A DNA stretch of 7,270 nt from contig CAINWY010000037.1 of the NCBI GenBank assembly GCA_903854645.1, positions 1 to 7,270 of the forward strand. The letters run 5' to 3'. The stretch's first letter is position 1; the number at the start of each line of letters is the position of its first letter. A program made the translations under genes and the position numbers. The notes under the pieces were generated by a model that saw only the letters and a program-made list of their open reading frames with translations, was not told the origin of the DNA and searched no databases. Source of the DNA: an uncultured bacterium. Lineage in GTDB: Bacteria > Patescibacteriota > Minisyncoccia > Phycocordibacterales > UBA9973. This document shows, piece after piece, positions 1-6,694 of this stretch.

Positions 1-378
1 GTAGGCCGTGGAGGTACACGTGGTAAAACTTCAGGACGTGGAGGAAAGGGTCAGACAGCTCGTGCAGGTAACAAGCGCCGTCCAGAAATGCGTGATATAA
101 TCAAGAAGATCCCAAAGCTAAGAGGTTATCGCTTTAATTCACATGTAACAAAGTTTACACCAGTAAACGTAGGAGCATTAAATGTTTTCACAATTGGCGC
201 TACTGTCACTCCAAAATCATTATTTGAACAAAATATTGTCAGAAATGTAGGAGGCAAACTTCCAACAGTAAAGATTCTAGGAACGGGGGAAATCACAGTG
301 AAAGTAACAGTTACTGGATGTTTGTTTTCTAAAACAGCGAAAGATAAAATTGAAAAAGCTGGTGGAACTATAAAATAA
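1..378 (+). CDS. rplO: 50S ribosomal protein L15, C-terminal part (5' end cut by window edge)
   Basis: This is the large-subunit ribosomal protein uL15, which binds 23S rRNA late in 50S assembly. The reading frame is open from base 1, so the true start lies upstream; 125 residues are visible and about 20 are probably missing, judged against a usual length near 145. The first 29 visible residues form the glycine/arginine-rich rRNA-binding arm with the GRGG and SGRGGKGQ motifs. Next comes RRPEMRDIIKKIPKLRG, where well-studied bacteria have a GGQMPLYRRLPKRGF-like segment; this shortened form is what I associate with Patescibacteria. The C-terminal globular domain ends in the family-typical pattern VTVTGCLFSKTAKDKIEKAGG. 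It is followed after 5 bases by secY, the normal spc operon order, so the two are almost certainly cotranscribed and read through to the terminator after secY. Identity is secure; the lineage reading is inference. Confidence 0.95.
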   Translation, partial: VGRGGTRGKTSGRGGKGQTARAGNKRRPEMRDIIKKIPKLRGYRFNSHVTKFTPVNVGALNVFTIGATVTPKSLFEQNIVRNVGGKLPTVKILGTGEITVKVTVTGCLFSKTAKDKIEKAGGTIK

Positions 379-383
379 AAATA

Positions 384-1658
384 ATGGAAACCGTTTTCAA
401 CAAACTAAGAATGATATTTACAGACAAGACACTACGATCTCGTATCTTGTTTGTTCTTGGCGCTCTTATTTTATTTAGATTCCTATCTGCAATTCCAATA
501 CCAAGCATTGATGCTACAAAGCTTTCGATGTTTATCAACAACAATCAATTTCTTGGAGTTTTGAATATGTTTTCAGGTGGAGGACTCTCAACTCTTTCTA
601 TAATGATGCTAGGTGTTGGTCCTTATATTACTTCTTCTATCATAATGCAGCTTCTAACTATTATGTCTCCTCGTTTGAAGGCGATGTATCAAGAGGATGG
701 CGAGGTAGGACGAAAGAAGTTTGCTCAATTTAGTAGAATGCTCACAGTTCCGCTTGCTATTATTCAAGGTTTTGGACTTATCTTTTTATTGAAGAAGCAG
801 GGTATATTAGGGGACCTATCTATGTTTAATATGATGGCAAACCTTTCCGTTATAGTTGCAGGTTCAATGCTCATTATGTGGATTGGTGAGCTTATTTCAG
901 AATTCGGAATTGGTAACGGTGTATCTCTGATAATTTTTGCTGGTATCGTTTCCAAAATGCCATCTGAAATTGCTCAATTTATTTTTACTTTCAATATTGC
1001 AAACTTGCCACTATACATACTATTCCTAGCAGTAGGAACAGCTATTGTCGCAGGAGTTGTGATAATGACAGAAGCCGAAAGGCCAATACCGGTTACTTAT
1101 GCAAAGCAGGTTCGTGGTGATCGTGTCGCAGGTGGTACACAGACATATCTTCCACTTCGTGTGAATCAAGCAGGAGTTATACCTATTATTTTTGCACTTT
1201 CTATTTTACTTTTCCCTCAGCTTATTGGTAATGCTTTAGCTGGCATGATTGGACATAGTGTACTCCTTGCTATTTCAAGTGGACTATTATGGTTCGTTGC
1301 AAATACTTGGTTGTATTCATTAACTTACTTTATCTTTGTATTTCTATTTACATACTTTTATACAGCAGTTACTTTTGATCCAAACCAACTTGCAGAGAAT
1401 TTGCAGAAGAATGGTGCTTTTGTACCAGGTATTCGTCCAGGACCAGCAACTCGTGATTATATAGAGAAAGTCCTTACACGCATAACTATGATAGGTGCAG
1501 TATTCCTAGGTTGTATAGCAGTTCTTCCTCTTATTATGAGAGCAATTACAGGGATTTCGGCATTTGCTATTGGAGGAACAGCACTTTTGATTGTCGTTTC
1601 TGTCGTTCTTGATTTGATAAAGAAAGTTGAAGCTCAACTGTCGATGAGAGAGTATTAA
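384..1658 (+). CDS. secY: Protein translocase subunit SecY
   Basis: SecY is the channel subunit of the SecYEG translocon in the inner membrane; it passes unfolded preproteins from SecA or ribosomes across or into the membrane. The 424-residue length is normal. Ten hydrophobic segments can be placed at roughly 19-38, 70-92, 117-137, 150-170, 177-195, 206-227, 261-280, 306-329, 364-385 and 392-412. The plug region lies near 58-70 (NMFSGGGLS). The cytoplasmic C4 loop carries ERPIPVTYAKQVRG (232-245). The C5 loop carries GAFVPGIRPGPAT (344-356), whose Arg351 matches the conserved arginine needed for SecA-driven export. The start at 384 gives the usual short amphipathic N-terminus and lies 5 bases after the rplO stop; no Shine-Dalgarno sequence precedes it. 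A terminator begins at its stop codon, so it is the last gene of this ribosomal transcript. No broken or missing segment is seen. Confidence 0.98.
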   Translation: METVFNKLRMIFTDKTLRSRILFVLGALILFRFLSAIPIPSIDATKLSMFINNNQFLGVLNMFSGGGLSTLSIMMLGVGPYITSSIIMQLLTIMSPRLKAMYQEDGEVGRKKFAQFSRMLTVPLAIIQGFGLIFLLKKQGILGDLSMFNMMANLSVIVAGSMLIMWIGELISEFGIGNGVSLIIFAGIVSKMPSEIAQFIFTFNIANLPLYILFLAVGTAIVAGVVIMTEAERPIPVTYAKQVRGDRVAGGTQTYLPLRVNQAGVIPIIFALSILLFPQLIGNALAGMIGHSVLLAISSGLLWFVANTWLYSLTYFIFVFLFTYFYTAVTFDPNQLAENLQKNGAFVPGIRPGPATRDYIEKVLTRITMIGAVFLGCIAVLPLIMRAITGISAFAIGGTALLIVVSVVLDLIKKVEAQLSMREY

Positions 1659-1685
1659 AAAGACCTATCTGATAGGTCTTTTTTT
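1657..1685 (+). terminator. Intrinsic terminator after secY
   Basis: The arms AGACCTATC (1661-1669) and GATAGGTCT (1671-1679) are perfect reverse complements. They extend outward through A/T pairs and are followed by seven T residues (1679-1685). The innermost bases must stay open, giving a 3-5 nt loop. The hairpin starts at the secY stop codon and ends where the adk promoter begins. It therefore separates the ribosomal protein/secY transcript from the adk operon. The A tract before the stem could also support weak termination in the opposite direction. Confidence 0.88.
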
Positions 1686-1711
1686 ATGATTAATTAATTT
1701 TAGTATATAAT
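1683..1711 (+). promoter_or_regulatory. Promoter for the adk-umpK-map-ATPase operon
   Basis: A perfect TATAAT hexamer lies at 1706-1711. At 17-bp spacing the -35 position (1683-1688, TTTATG) matches TTGACA poorly, so the call rests on the -10 box, the terminator directly upstream and the gene start downstream. Transcription would begin near A1716-A1718, giving a leader of about 100 nt. No operator-like inverted repeat overlaps it other than the terminator itself. Confidence 0.6.
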
Positions 1712-1717
1712 AGAGAT

Positions 1718-1820
1718 ACTTGTCCCGTTTGAAATTTAAACAAATTAAATTTTGAAACAAATTTTTTACAGGGTACATGAGGTCAAGTTGGTAATTATTA
1801 ATAATTAAATTTTATTCGGG
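1718..1820 (+). promoter_or_regulatory. Structured 5' leader of adk, possible translational switch
   Basis: The expected transcript starts with ACUUG (1718-1722), which pairs with CAAGU (1784-1788). Inside this, UGUCCC (1721-1726) can pair with GGGUACA (1771-1777) with one bulged U. Enclosed by these is an A/U-rich hairpin: GUUU (1727-1730) with AAAC (1755-1758), and AAAUUUAA (1732-1739) with UUAAAUUU (1745-1752), loop 1740-1744. As an alternative, GUCCCG (1722-1727) can pair with CGGGAU (1817-1822), which contains the first two bases of the adk start codon. The pairings are seen in the sequence; that they act as a switch is inference. It matches no riboswitch class I recognise. A 14-base perfect palindrome, AATTATTAATAATT, lies at 1793-1806. 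Confidence 0.4.
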
Positions 1821-2417
1821 ATGATAAAGCCACAAACATTTATATTTTATGGTATCGTTGGTTCTGGAAAGGGGACTCAGGTAGAACTTCTTCAAAAATA
1901 TTTGAAAGATAATAATTTTTCAGATGATGTTTTATTTACTTCTACTGGAAGTGAGTTTAGGGAATTAATTAAAGTTGATAGTTATACATCCTCAAAGGTA
2001 AAGAATACCATGGAGAAAGGTTTTCTTCAGCCAAATTTTTTAACCACAAGTTTATTTGCAAATATTTTAATTAAAAATCTGAAGGAAAATACCACGATAA
2101 TCGCAGATGGATATCCTAGGACTGTAGAGCAGTCAGAGGCATTTGAAGATATGATGAATTTTTATGACCGAAATGAAGTAAAGATTATATATATAGAACT
2201 TGATAAAGAAGAAGCAATTAAGAGGATGAAACTACGTGGCAGAGCCGATGATACAGACGAAGGAATAGCAAATCGCTTTGATGAATATATAAAAAATGTA
2301 GTTCCTTCTATGAATTATTTTATGAATAAAGGTGGCTACACTATATATACAATAAATGGGTCTCAGTCGATTAATGATGTTCACACAGAAATTATCAGTA
2401 AGTTAAATTTTATTTAA
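1821..2417 (+). CDS. adk: Adenylate kinase (short-lid nucleoside monophosphate kinase)
   Basis: Adenylate kinase catalyses ATP + AMP = 2 ADP in the cytoplasm. The 198-residue protein has the P-loop GIVGSGKGTQ (11-20, Lys17), where the usual proline at the third position is valine. The NMP-binding part includes STGSEFREL (41-49, Arg47) and DGYPRTVEQ (96-104, Arg100 and Gln104). The lid is the short type with RGRADD (139-144), followed by Arg152; no zinc-binding cysteines are present. The set of substrate-binding arginines is complete, so it should be active. Position after secY is the classical place for adk, but here a terminator and promoter separate them. The start is preceded by TTCGGG with no properly spaced ribosome binding site. 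The gene is visibly more AT-rich than secY. These genomes can carry several adk-like kinases, so another NMP as preferred substrate is possible, though AMP is the best guess. Confidence 0.92.
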   Translation: MIKPQTFIFYGIVGSGKGTQVELLQKYLKDNNFSDDVLFTSTGSEFRELIKVDSYTSSKVKNTMEKGFLQPNFLTTSLFANILIKNLKENTTIIADGYPRTVEQSEAFEDMMNFYDRNEVKIIYIELDKEEAIKRMKLRGRADDTDEGIANRFDEYIKNVVPSMNYFMNKGGYTIYTINGSQSINDVHTEIISKLNFI

Positions 2418-2421
2418 TTAA

Positions 2422-3108
2422 ATGATTAAAAAGGAAACAATTATTATATCCTTAGGTGGTTCTGTAATTATCCCAAATGATATAGATACAGATTTTTTAA
2501 AATTATTTGTTTCTATGATTGGGGGGTATGTTTCAAAACATTTTAAATTTCTAATCATTACAGGAGGTGGAAAAACTTGCCGTAGATATAATAAATCTTT
2601 AAAAGAAATAGTAAATCCTAAAGTGGAAGATTTGGATTGGCTGGGTATAGCTTCTACAAGATTGAACGCAGAATTAGTGAGAATTTGTTTCAAGGATTTA
2701 GCATATGAGAAAATAGTATTAGATCCAGATTCAATACCAGAAACAAGTAGACCCGTCTTAGTAGGTGGGGGATGGAAGCCAGGGAATAGTAGTGACCTCG
2801 CTGCGGTTCACGGAGCTCATAGTTTGGGAGCTACAAAGATAATAAATCTTTCAAATATTGATTATGTTTACGACAAAGATCCCGCAGCTAATACAGATGC
2901 GAAAGTGATAAAGGAAATTTCATGGAAAGATTTTAGAGAAATTATACCCAAAGAGTGGGGTCCTGGTATTAATTCACCATTTGATCCGGTTGCCGCGATA
3001 GAGGCAGAGAGTCTCGGCTATGAAGTAGTAATATTGAATGGTAAAAATATAGAAAATATAAAAAACTATTTAGACGGCAAAGAATTTGTGGGAACAATCA
3101 TTAAATAA
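2422..3108 (+). CDS. UMP kinase, archaeal-type (amino acid kinase superfamily)
   Basis: This protein probably phosphorylates UMP to UDP with ATP, the entry step from uridylate to UTP and CTP. At 228 residues it has the amino acid kinase fold signatures: SLGGSV (10-15) and TGGGK (47-51) for phosphate binding, DWLGIASTRLNA (72-83) for the nucleotide-binding helix, GGGWKPGNSSDLAA (115-128), NLSNIDYVYDKDP (142-154) for the ATP site, and SPFDPVAA (185-192). These match the archaeal UMP kinase pattern (GGSV, D-x-I-G-I-x-x-TR-x-NA, PGHTTDA) better than the bacterial PyrH pattern (KLSGEAL, GTGNPFFTTD). It begins 4 bases after adk and ends 8 bases before map, so it is in the same operon. No Shine-Dalgarno sequence is seen; the adk stop and the start codon sit in a TTAATTAAATG context. 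Another small phosphate-acceptor kinase of the superfamily is less likely. UMP specificity is inferred from motifs. Confidence 0.85.
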   Translation: MIKKETIIISLGGSVIIPNDIDTDFLKLFVSMIGGYVSKHFKFLIITGGGKTCRRYNKSLKEIVNPKVEDLDWLGIASTRLNAELVRICFKDLAYEKIVLDPDSIPETSRPVLVGGGWKPGNSSDLAAVHGAHSLGATKIINLSNIDYVYDKDPAANTDAKVIKEISWKDFREIIPKEWGPGINSPFDPVAAIEAESLGYEVVILNGKNIENIKNYLDGKEFVGTIIK

Positions 3109-3116
3109 TTAAATAT

Positions 3117-3884
3117 ATGGCAGTAATTATAAAAACAAAGGAACAAATAGAGATTATAAGAGAAGGTGGCAAGATTTTGGCGGATGTGCTTAGAAAAGTT
3201 GCCAAGAAAGTAGCTCCTGGTATTTCGACATATGAGCTTGATAAATATGCCTTTGATCTAATAAAAGAAAAAGGTGGTACTCCCGCATTTCTAAATTACA
3301 GACCAGAAGGGGCACCAAAAGCATTCCCAGCTTCGATTTGTATATCAGTGAATAATGAGATAGTGCATGCTATACCTCTTAAAACTAGAATACTAAAAGA
3401 AGGAGACATCGTTTCTCTTGACCTAGGACTAAAATATAAGGGACTTTTTACTGACCATGCTGTCACAGTCGCTGTGGGCAAGATTTCAAAGAAGGACCAA
3501 GACTTGCTCGACAAGACAAAGAAGGCACTCGAGGTAGGTATTATAGCTGCTTGTGGAGGTAATACTGTCGGTGATATAGGGCACGCAATAGAATCATTTG
3601 TAAATAGAAAATACGGTATAGTGCGCGAGCTTTCAGGGCATGGAGTAGGAGTAAAAATACACGAAGATCCTTACATACCAAACTATGGTAAGGCAGGAAA
3701 GGGTCAGAAACTTATTCCAGGTATGATTATCGCAATAGAGCCAATGCTAAATATAGGTAAAGATAATATAGTAGGAGCAAGTGATGATTGGACTATTAAA
3801 ACTGCTGATGGTTCCCACTCTGCTCACTTTGAGCACACAATTTTAATCACAGAAGGTGACGCAGAAATACTAACTATGATATAA
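3117..3884 (+). CDS. map: Type I methionine aminopeptidase
   Basis: Map removes the N-terminal methionine from nascent proteins after deformylation, when the second residue is small. The 255-residue length is that of the short, catalytic-domain-only type I enzyme. All expected catalytic residues are visible: Asp102 and Asp113 (11 apart, as in the family), His175 in GHGVG, Glu208 in IEPM and Glu239 in FEHT as metal ligands, with His84 in NNEIVHAIP and His182 in IHEDP as substrate-side histidines. The usual HGIP reads HAIP, a mild change. There is no N-terminal zinc-finger extension. It lies 8 bases after the UMP kinase and 8 bases before the large ATPase. Map normally sits between adk and infA in spc-type operons; here the UMP kinase is inserted before it and infA is not next. 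The start has only A/T bases upstream and no ribosome binding site motif. Confidence 0.98.
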   Translation: MAVIIKTKEQIEIIREGGKILADVLRKVAKKVAPGISTYELDKYAFDLIKEKGGTPAFLNYRPEGAPKAFPASICISVNNEIVHAIPLKTRILKEGDIVSLDLGLKYKGLFTDHAVTVAVGKISKKDQDLLDKTKKALEVGIIAACGGNTVGDIGHAIESFVNRKYGIVRELSGHGVGVKIHEDPYIPNYGKAGKGQKLIPGMIIAIEPMLNIGKDNIVGASDDWTIKTADGSHSAHFEHTILITEGDAEILTMI

Positions 3885-3892
3885 TAAAATCC

Positions 3893-6625
3893 ATGGAAGG
3901 ATTAAAATTTGAAAATGCTCCTAAGTTTAAGACTCCACAGGAGGAGTTGGATTATTTGCGTGCGCATATTGCGGAGAGGGAGAAGGCCTTAGGAGGAGAT
4001 AGTCAGGTGAACAAGGAAGAACTTGCCCATAACGTCATAAATGAATATAGAAAGTTAGAGCCGGCAGATGTAATGCATAAAAGTGCAGTTATGGATAAAA
4101 AGGAGGCAGAACATTTAGTTTTGCGATTAAAGCCTGAGAGTCACGATAGTAAAATGGAAGAACTTCTAGCTGTACTTTTAGATAAAGGAATTTCTAATAC
4201 ACTTTCAATTGTAGCAAAGATGAATAGTCCACACCTAGACGATGACTTTCATCGATTTTTGGTTCAATATTTATATACTACACACAAAGTTCCTGGACTC
4301 AAGGAAGGGACTCCTCTTTTTAAATCTCTAGATATGAAACTTTTTGAGATCACACTTCCTGATGCAGAAGATGATGAGAAAAATAAAAAGGGATTAAAAG
4401 AATTACTTTCTGCGATGGAGCAGTTTTATGCCGGTATGCATTCAGTAGGGGAAGGAAGGGAAAATTACAACAGGAATCATTTCACTTTGGAGATTGCTTT
4501 ATCTGAAGGGTCTGATAGCTTTATCTTCTATGCCGCAGTACCATCAAATAAATCAGATTTATTTGAGAAGCAATTACTTGGAGTTCATCTAGATGCTAAA
4601 ATATCAGAAGCACCAGATGATTACAATATTTTTTCAGATAATGCTTTCATATCTGCTTCTTATGCAACTCTCGATCGTCATGAAGTTTATCCAATTAAAA
4701 TGTATGATTCAATAGATCACGATCCACTAAATATCATTCTAAATGTATTTACTAAGATGAAAAAGAATGGAGAGGGTGCTTCTTTACAGTTTGCTATTTG
4801 TCCAGAAGATGATGACATGACGAAAAAGTTCCATACAATACTTGCTGATGTGAAGGGTGGTATGTCTGTACGCACTGCATCTAGTCTAACTCGTCAGATT
4901 ACCAAAGAGTTAACAAGTGTAGCCAGTGAATTATTCTTTGGTTCTTCCAAAAAGAAAGAAGAGAAAAAAGTAAATGATAAAGCAGTAGAATATATAGGGG
5001 AAAAATTGAAGAGCACAATAATGGCGACAAATATACGCATCATAACTTCTGCAGAGACAGAAGATAGATCCAAGCAGATACTTTCCGAGATAGAATCCTC
5101 TTTTAATCAGTTTACTGAATCAGATAGGAATGGATTTAATTTCAATCATCCAAAAGGGACAGATTTAGTTAATCTTATCCACGATTTTACTTATAGAATG
5201 TTTTCAGATAATTATAAGATGCCCCTAAACCTAAAGGAACTAGCAACTATTTTCCACTTTCCAAATGGTGTCGTTTCTTCACAGCTCAAGCTTGCTAAGG
5301 CAGGTATGGCCCCGGCTCCAATGGAGATGGGAAGTGAGGGAATACTCCTCGGTATAAATAGTTATAGAGGTAAAGACACAGAGATAAGGATGAGTCGTGA
5401 GGATCGTATGCGCCATATGTATGTGATAGGCCAGACGGGAACAGGTAAGACTACAATTTTAAAAAATATGATTGCTCAAGATATAAAGAATGGAGATGGC
5501 TGTTGTTTTATAGATCCGCATGGCAGTGACATTCAAGACATCCTAAGTTACGTACCAAAAGAGCGCATTGATGATGTCATATATTTTGACCCCGCATATA
5601 CTGCTCGTCCGATGGGTCTCAATATGCTCGAGTATGATCCAAAGTATCCAGAGCAGAAGACTTTCGTTGTAAATGAGCTTATGAGTATTTTTAATAAACT
5701 ATTTGATATGAAGGCAGGTGGTGGAGCGATGTTCGAGCAATATTTTAGGAATAGTGCATTTCTAGTGATGGAGGATCCAGAGTCTGGATGTACTCTACTT
5801 GAGATAACCAGAGTACTCGGAGATAAAGCATTTCGTGATATGAAGCTTTCAAAATGTAAAAATCCAATCATAAAGCAATTTTGGATAGGAGCTGAGCAGA
5901 CGACAGGGGATCAGTCACTCGCAAACTTTGTGCCTTATATTTCTTCAAAGTTTGATAACTTTATTTCAAATGATATTATGCGACCAGTTGTCCTCCAAGA
6001 AAAATCAGTATTTAACTTCCGTGAGATAATGGATAATAAAAAGATTTTACTTGTGAATCTTTCAAAAGGTAGACTAGGAGATATAAATGCAAATCTAATC
6101 GGTCTTCTTCTCGTAGGAAAGATTCAGATGGCAGCACTTTCTCGTGTAGATATGTATGGGCAAAAGATGAACGACTTCTATCTCTATATAGATGAGTTCC
6201 AAAATGTCACAACCGACTCCATTGCATCCATTCTCTCTGAAGCACGAAAGTATCGTCTATCTCTCACTGTCGCTCACCAGTATATCTCACAGCTGGAAGA
6301 AAAAATTAAAGATGCAGTATTTGGAAACGTAGGCTCGATGGCCATCTATCGTATTAGTTCTGAGGATGCAAGTTTCGTAGAACCAAAATTCAAGCCAACA
6401 TTTACAGCACAAGATATTATGAAGCTTGATAATTTTAATTCATATGTAAAAATGCTTGTAGGGGGAGTTCCAGTAAAACCATTTAGTATGACAGCACATT
6501 GGAGTCTCACTCCAAAGGGGAATATGGAAATTGTAGATAAGATTAAAGAGCTTTCATACTTAAAATATGGACGTGATAGAGCTGAAATTGAAGAAGAAAT
6601 AATGAATAAGTATAAAAGTTCCTAA
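3893..6625 (+). CDS. Large soluble VirD4/TraG/HerA-like ATPase
   Basis: This 910-residue P-loop ATPase is related to type IV secretion coupling proteins and VirB4/HerA-type motors, which pump DNA or protein. Residues 1-195 are charged and mainly helical. About 196-345 form an alpha/beta domain like those before the motor in VirB4-like proteins. A Lys/Glu-rich linker lies at 351-363, and a second alpha/beta segment at about 370-470 includes IRIITSAETE. The motor carries Walker A GQTGTGKT (513-520), a FIDPHG strand (539-544), a helical insertion at about 590-710, Walker B FYLYIDEFQN (762-771, Asp767 and Glu768) and TVAHQY (792-797) in sensor position. No signal peptide or membrane segment is seen, unlike VirD4, which is membrane-anchored. 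It follows map by 8 bases and should be cotranscribed. No relaxase, VirB or pilus gene is in the window. The family is clear; the substrate is not. DNA transfer, uptake or segregation are all possible. Confidence 0.85.
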   Translation: MEGLKFENAPKFKTPQEELDYLRAHIAEREKALGGDSQVNKEELAHNVINEYRKLEPADVMHKSAVMDKKEAEHLVLRLKPESHDSKMEELLAVLLDKGISNTLSIVAKMNSPHLDDDFHRFLVQYLYTTHKVPGLKEGTPLFKSLDMKLFEITLPDAEDDEKNKKGLKELLSAMEQFYAGMHSVGEGRENYNRNHFTLEIALSEGSDSFIFYAAVPSNKSDLFEKQLLGVHLDAKISEAPDDYNIFSDNAFISASYATLDRHEVYPIKMYDSIDHDPLNIILNVFTKMKKNGEGASLQFAICPEDDDMTKKFHTILADVKGGMSVRTASSLTRQITKELTSVASELFFGSSKKKEEKKVNDKAVEYIGEKLKSTIMATNIRIITSAETEDRSKQILSEIESSFNQFTESDRNGFNFNHPKGTDLVNLIHDFTYRMFSDNYKMPLNLKELATIFHFPNGVVSSQLKLAKAGMAPAPMEMGSEGILLGINSYRGKDTEIRMSREDRMRHMYVIGQTGTGKTTILKNMIAQDIKNGDGCCFIDPHGSDIQDILSYVPKERIDDVIYFDPAYTARPMGLNMLEYDPKYPEQKTFVVNELMSIFNKLFDMKAGGGAMFEQYFRNSAFLVMEDPESGCTLLEITRVLGDKAFRDMKLSKCKNPIIKQFWIGAEQTTGDQSLANFVPYISSKFDNFISNDIMRPVVLQEKSVFNFREIMDNKKILLVNLSKGRLGDINANLIGLLLVGKIQMAALSRVDMYGQKMNDFYLYIDEFQNVTTDSIASILSEARKYRLSLTVAHQYISQLEEKIKDAVFGNVGSMAIYRISSEDASFVEPKFKPTFTAQDIMKLDNFNSYVKMLVGGVPVKPFSMTAHWSLTPKGNMEIVDKIKELSYLKYGRDRAEIEEEIMNKYKSS

Positions 6626-6635
6626 TATTTTATAC

Positions 6636-6664
6636 TTGTTATATAAGGCTTTTTCTGTTATTAT
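6636..6664 (+). promoter_or_regulatory. Extended -10 promoter for ndk
   Basis: A -35 box TTGTTA (6636-6641) and a -10 box TATTAT (6659-6664) are separated by exactly 17 bp. A TG dinucleotide at 6656-6657, one base before the -10 box, makes it an extended -10 promoter. Transcription would start near 6671, leaving a leader of about 24 nt before the ndk ATG. A second hexamer, TATAAT at 6668-6673, lacks a good -35 partner and is the weaker choice. No clear terminator is seen between the ATPase stop and this promoter, so read-through into ndk is also likely. Confidence 0.62.
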
Positions 6665-6694
6665 GTTTATAATTATTTAATAATTTATATTTAT

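Noticed and set aside
764..955. Reverse-strand open frame of 63 codons inside secY
   Set aside because: It lies wholly within a conserved, intact secY gene and encodes no recognisable motif.
1752..1780. Second promoter with TTGAAA at 1752-1757
   Set aside because: No acceptable -10 hexamer lies at 16-18 bp downstream; TACATG is a poor match.
1777..1794. Five-codon ATG frame (MRSSW) in the adk leader, as a possible regulatory leader peptide
   Set aside because: It has no ribosome binding site, and such a short frame is expected by chance. It overlaps the candidate pairing element, so I treat it as part of the leader only.
1793..1806. 14-base perfect palindrome as a repressor operator
   Set aside because: It is made only of A and T in a very AT-rich leader, so chance is likely, and it lies far downstream of the promoter.
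2418..2693. Reverse-strand open frame of 91 codons over the start of the UMP kinase gene
   Set aside because: It overlaps a well-supported gene on the other strand; the translation shows no family features.
3296..3514. Reverse-strand open frame of 72 codons inside map
   Set aside because: It is antisense to the conserved metal-site region of map and has no independent support.
5548..5871. Reverse-strand open frame of 107 codons inside the ATPase gene
   Set aside because: It lies within the motor domain coding region; length alone is not evidence and no promoter is seen.
3893..6625. The ATPase as part of an integrated conjugative element
   Set aside because: No integrase, relaxase, att-like repeat or insertion sequence is visible at either side, and the gene is spaced like a normal operon member.
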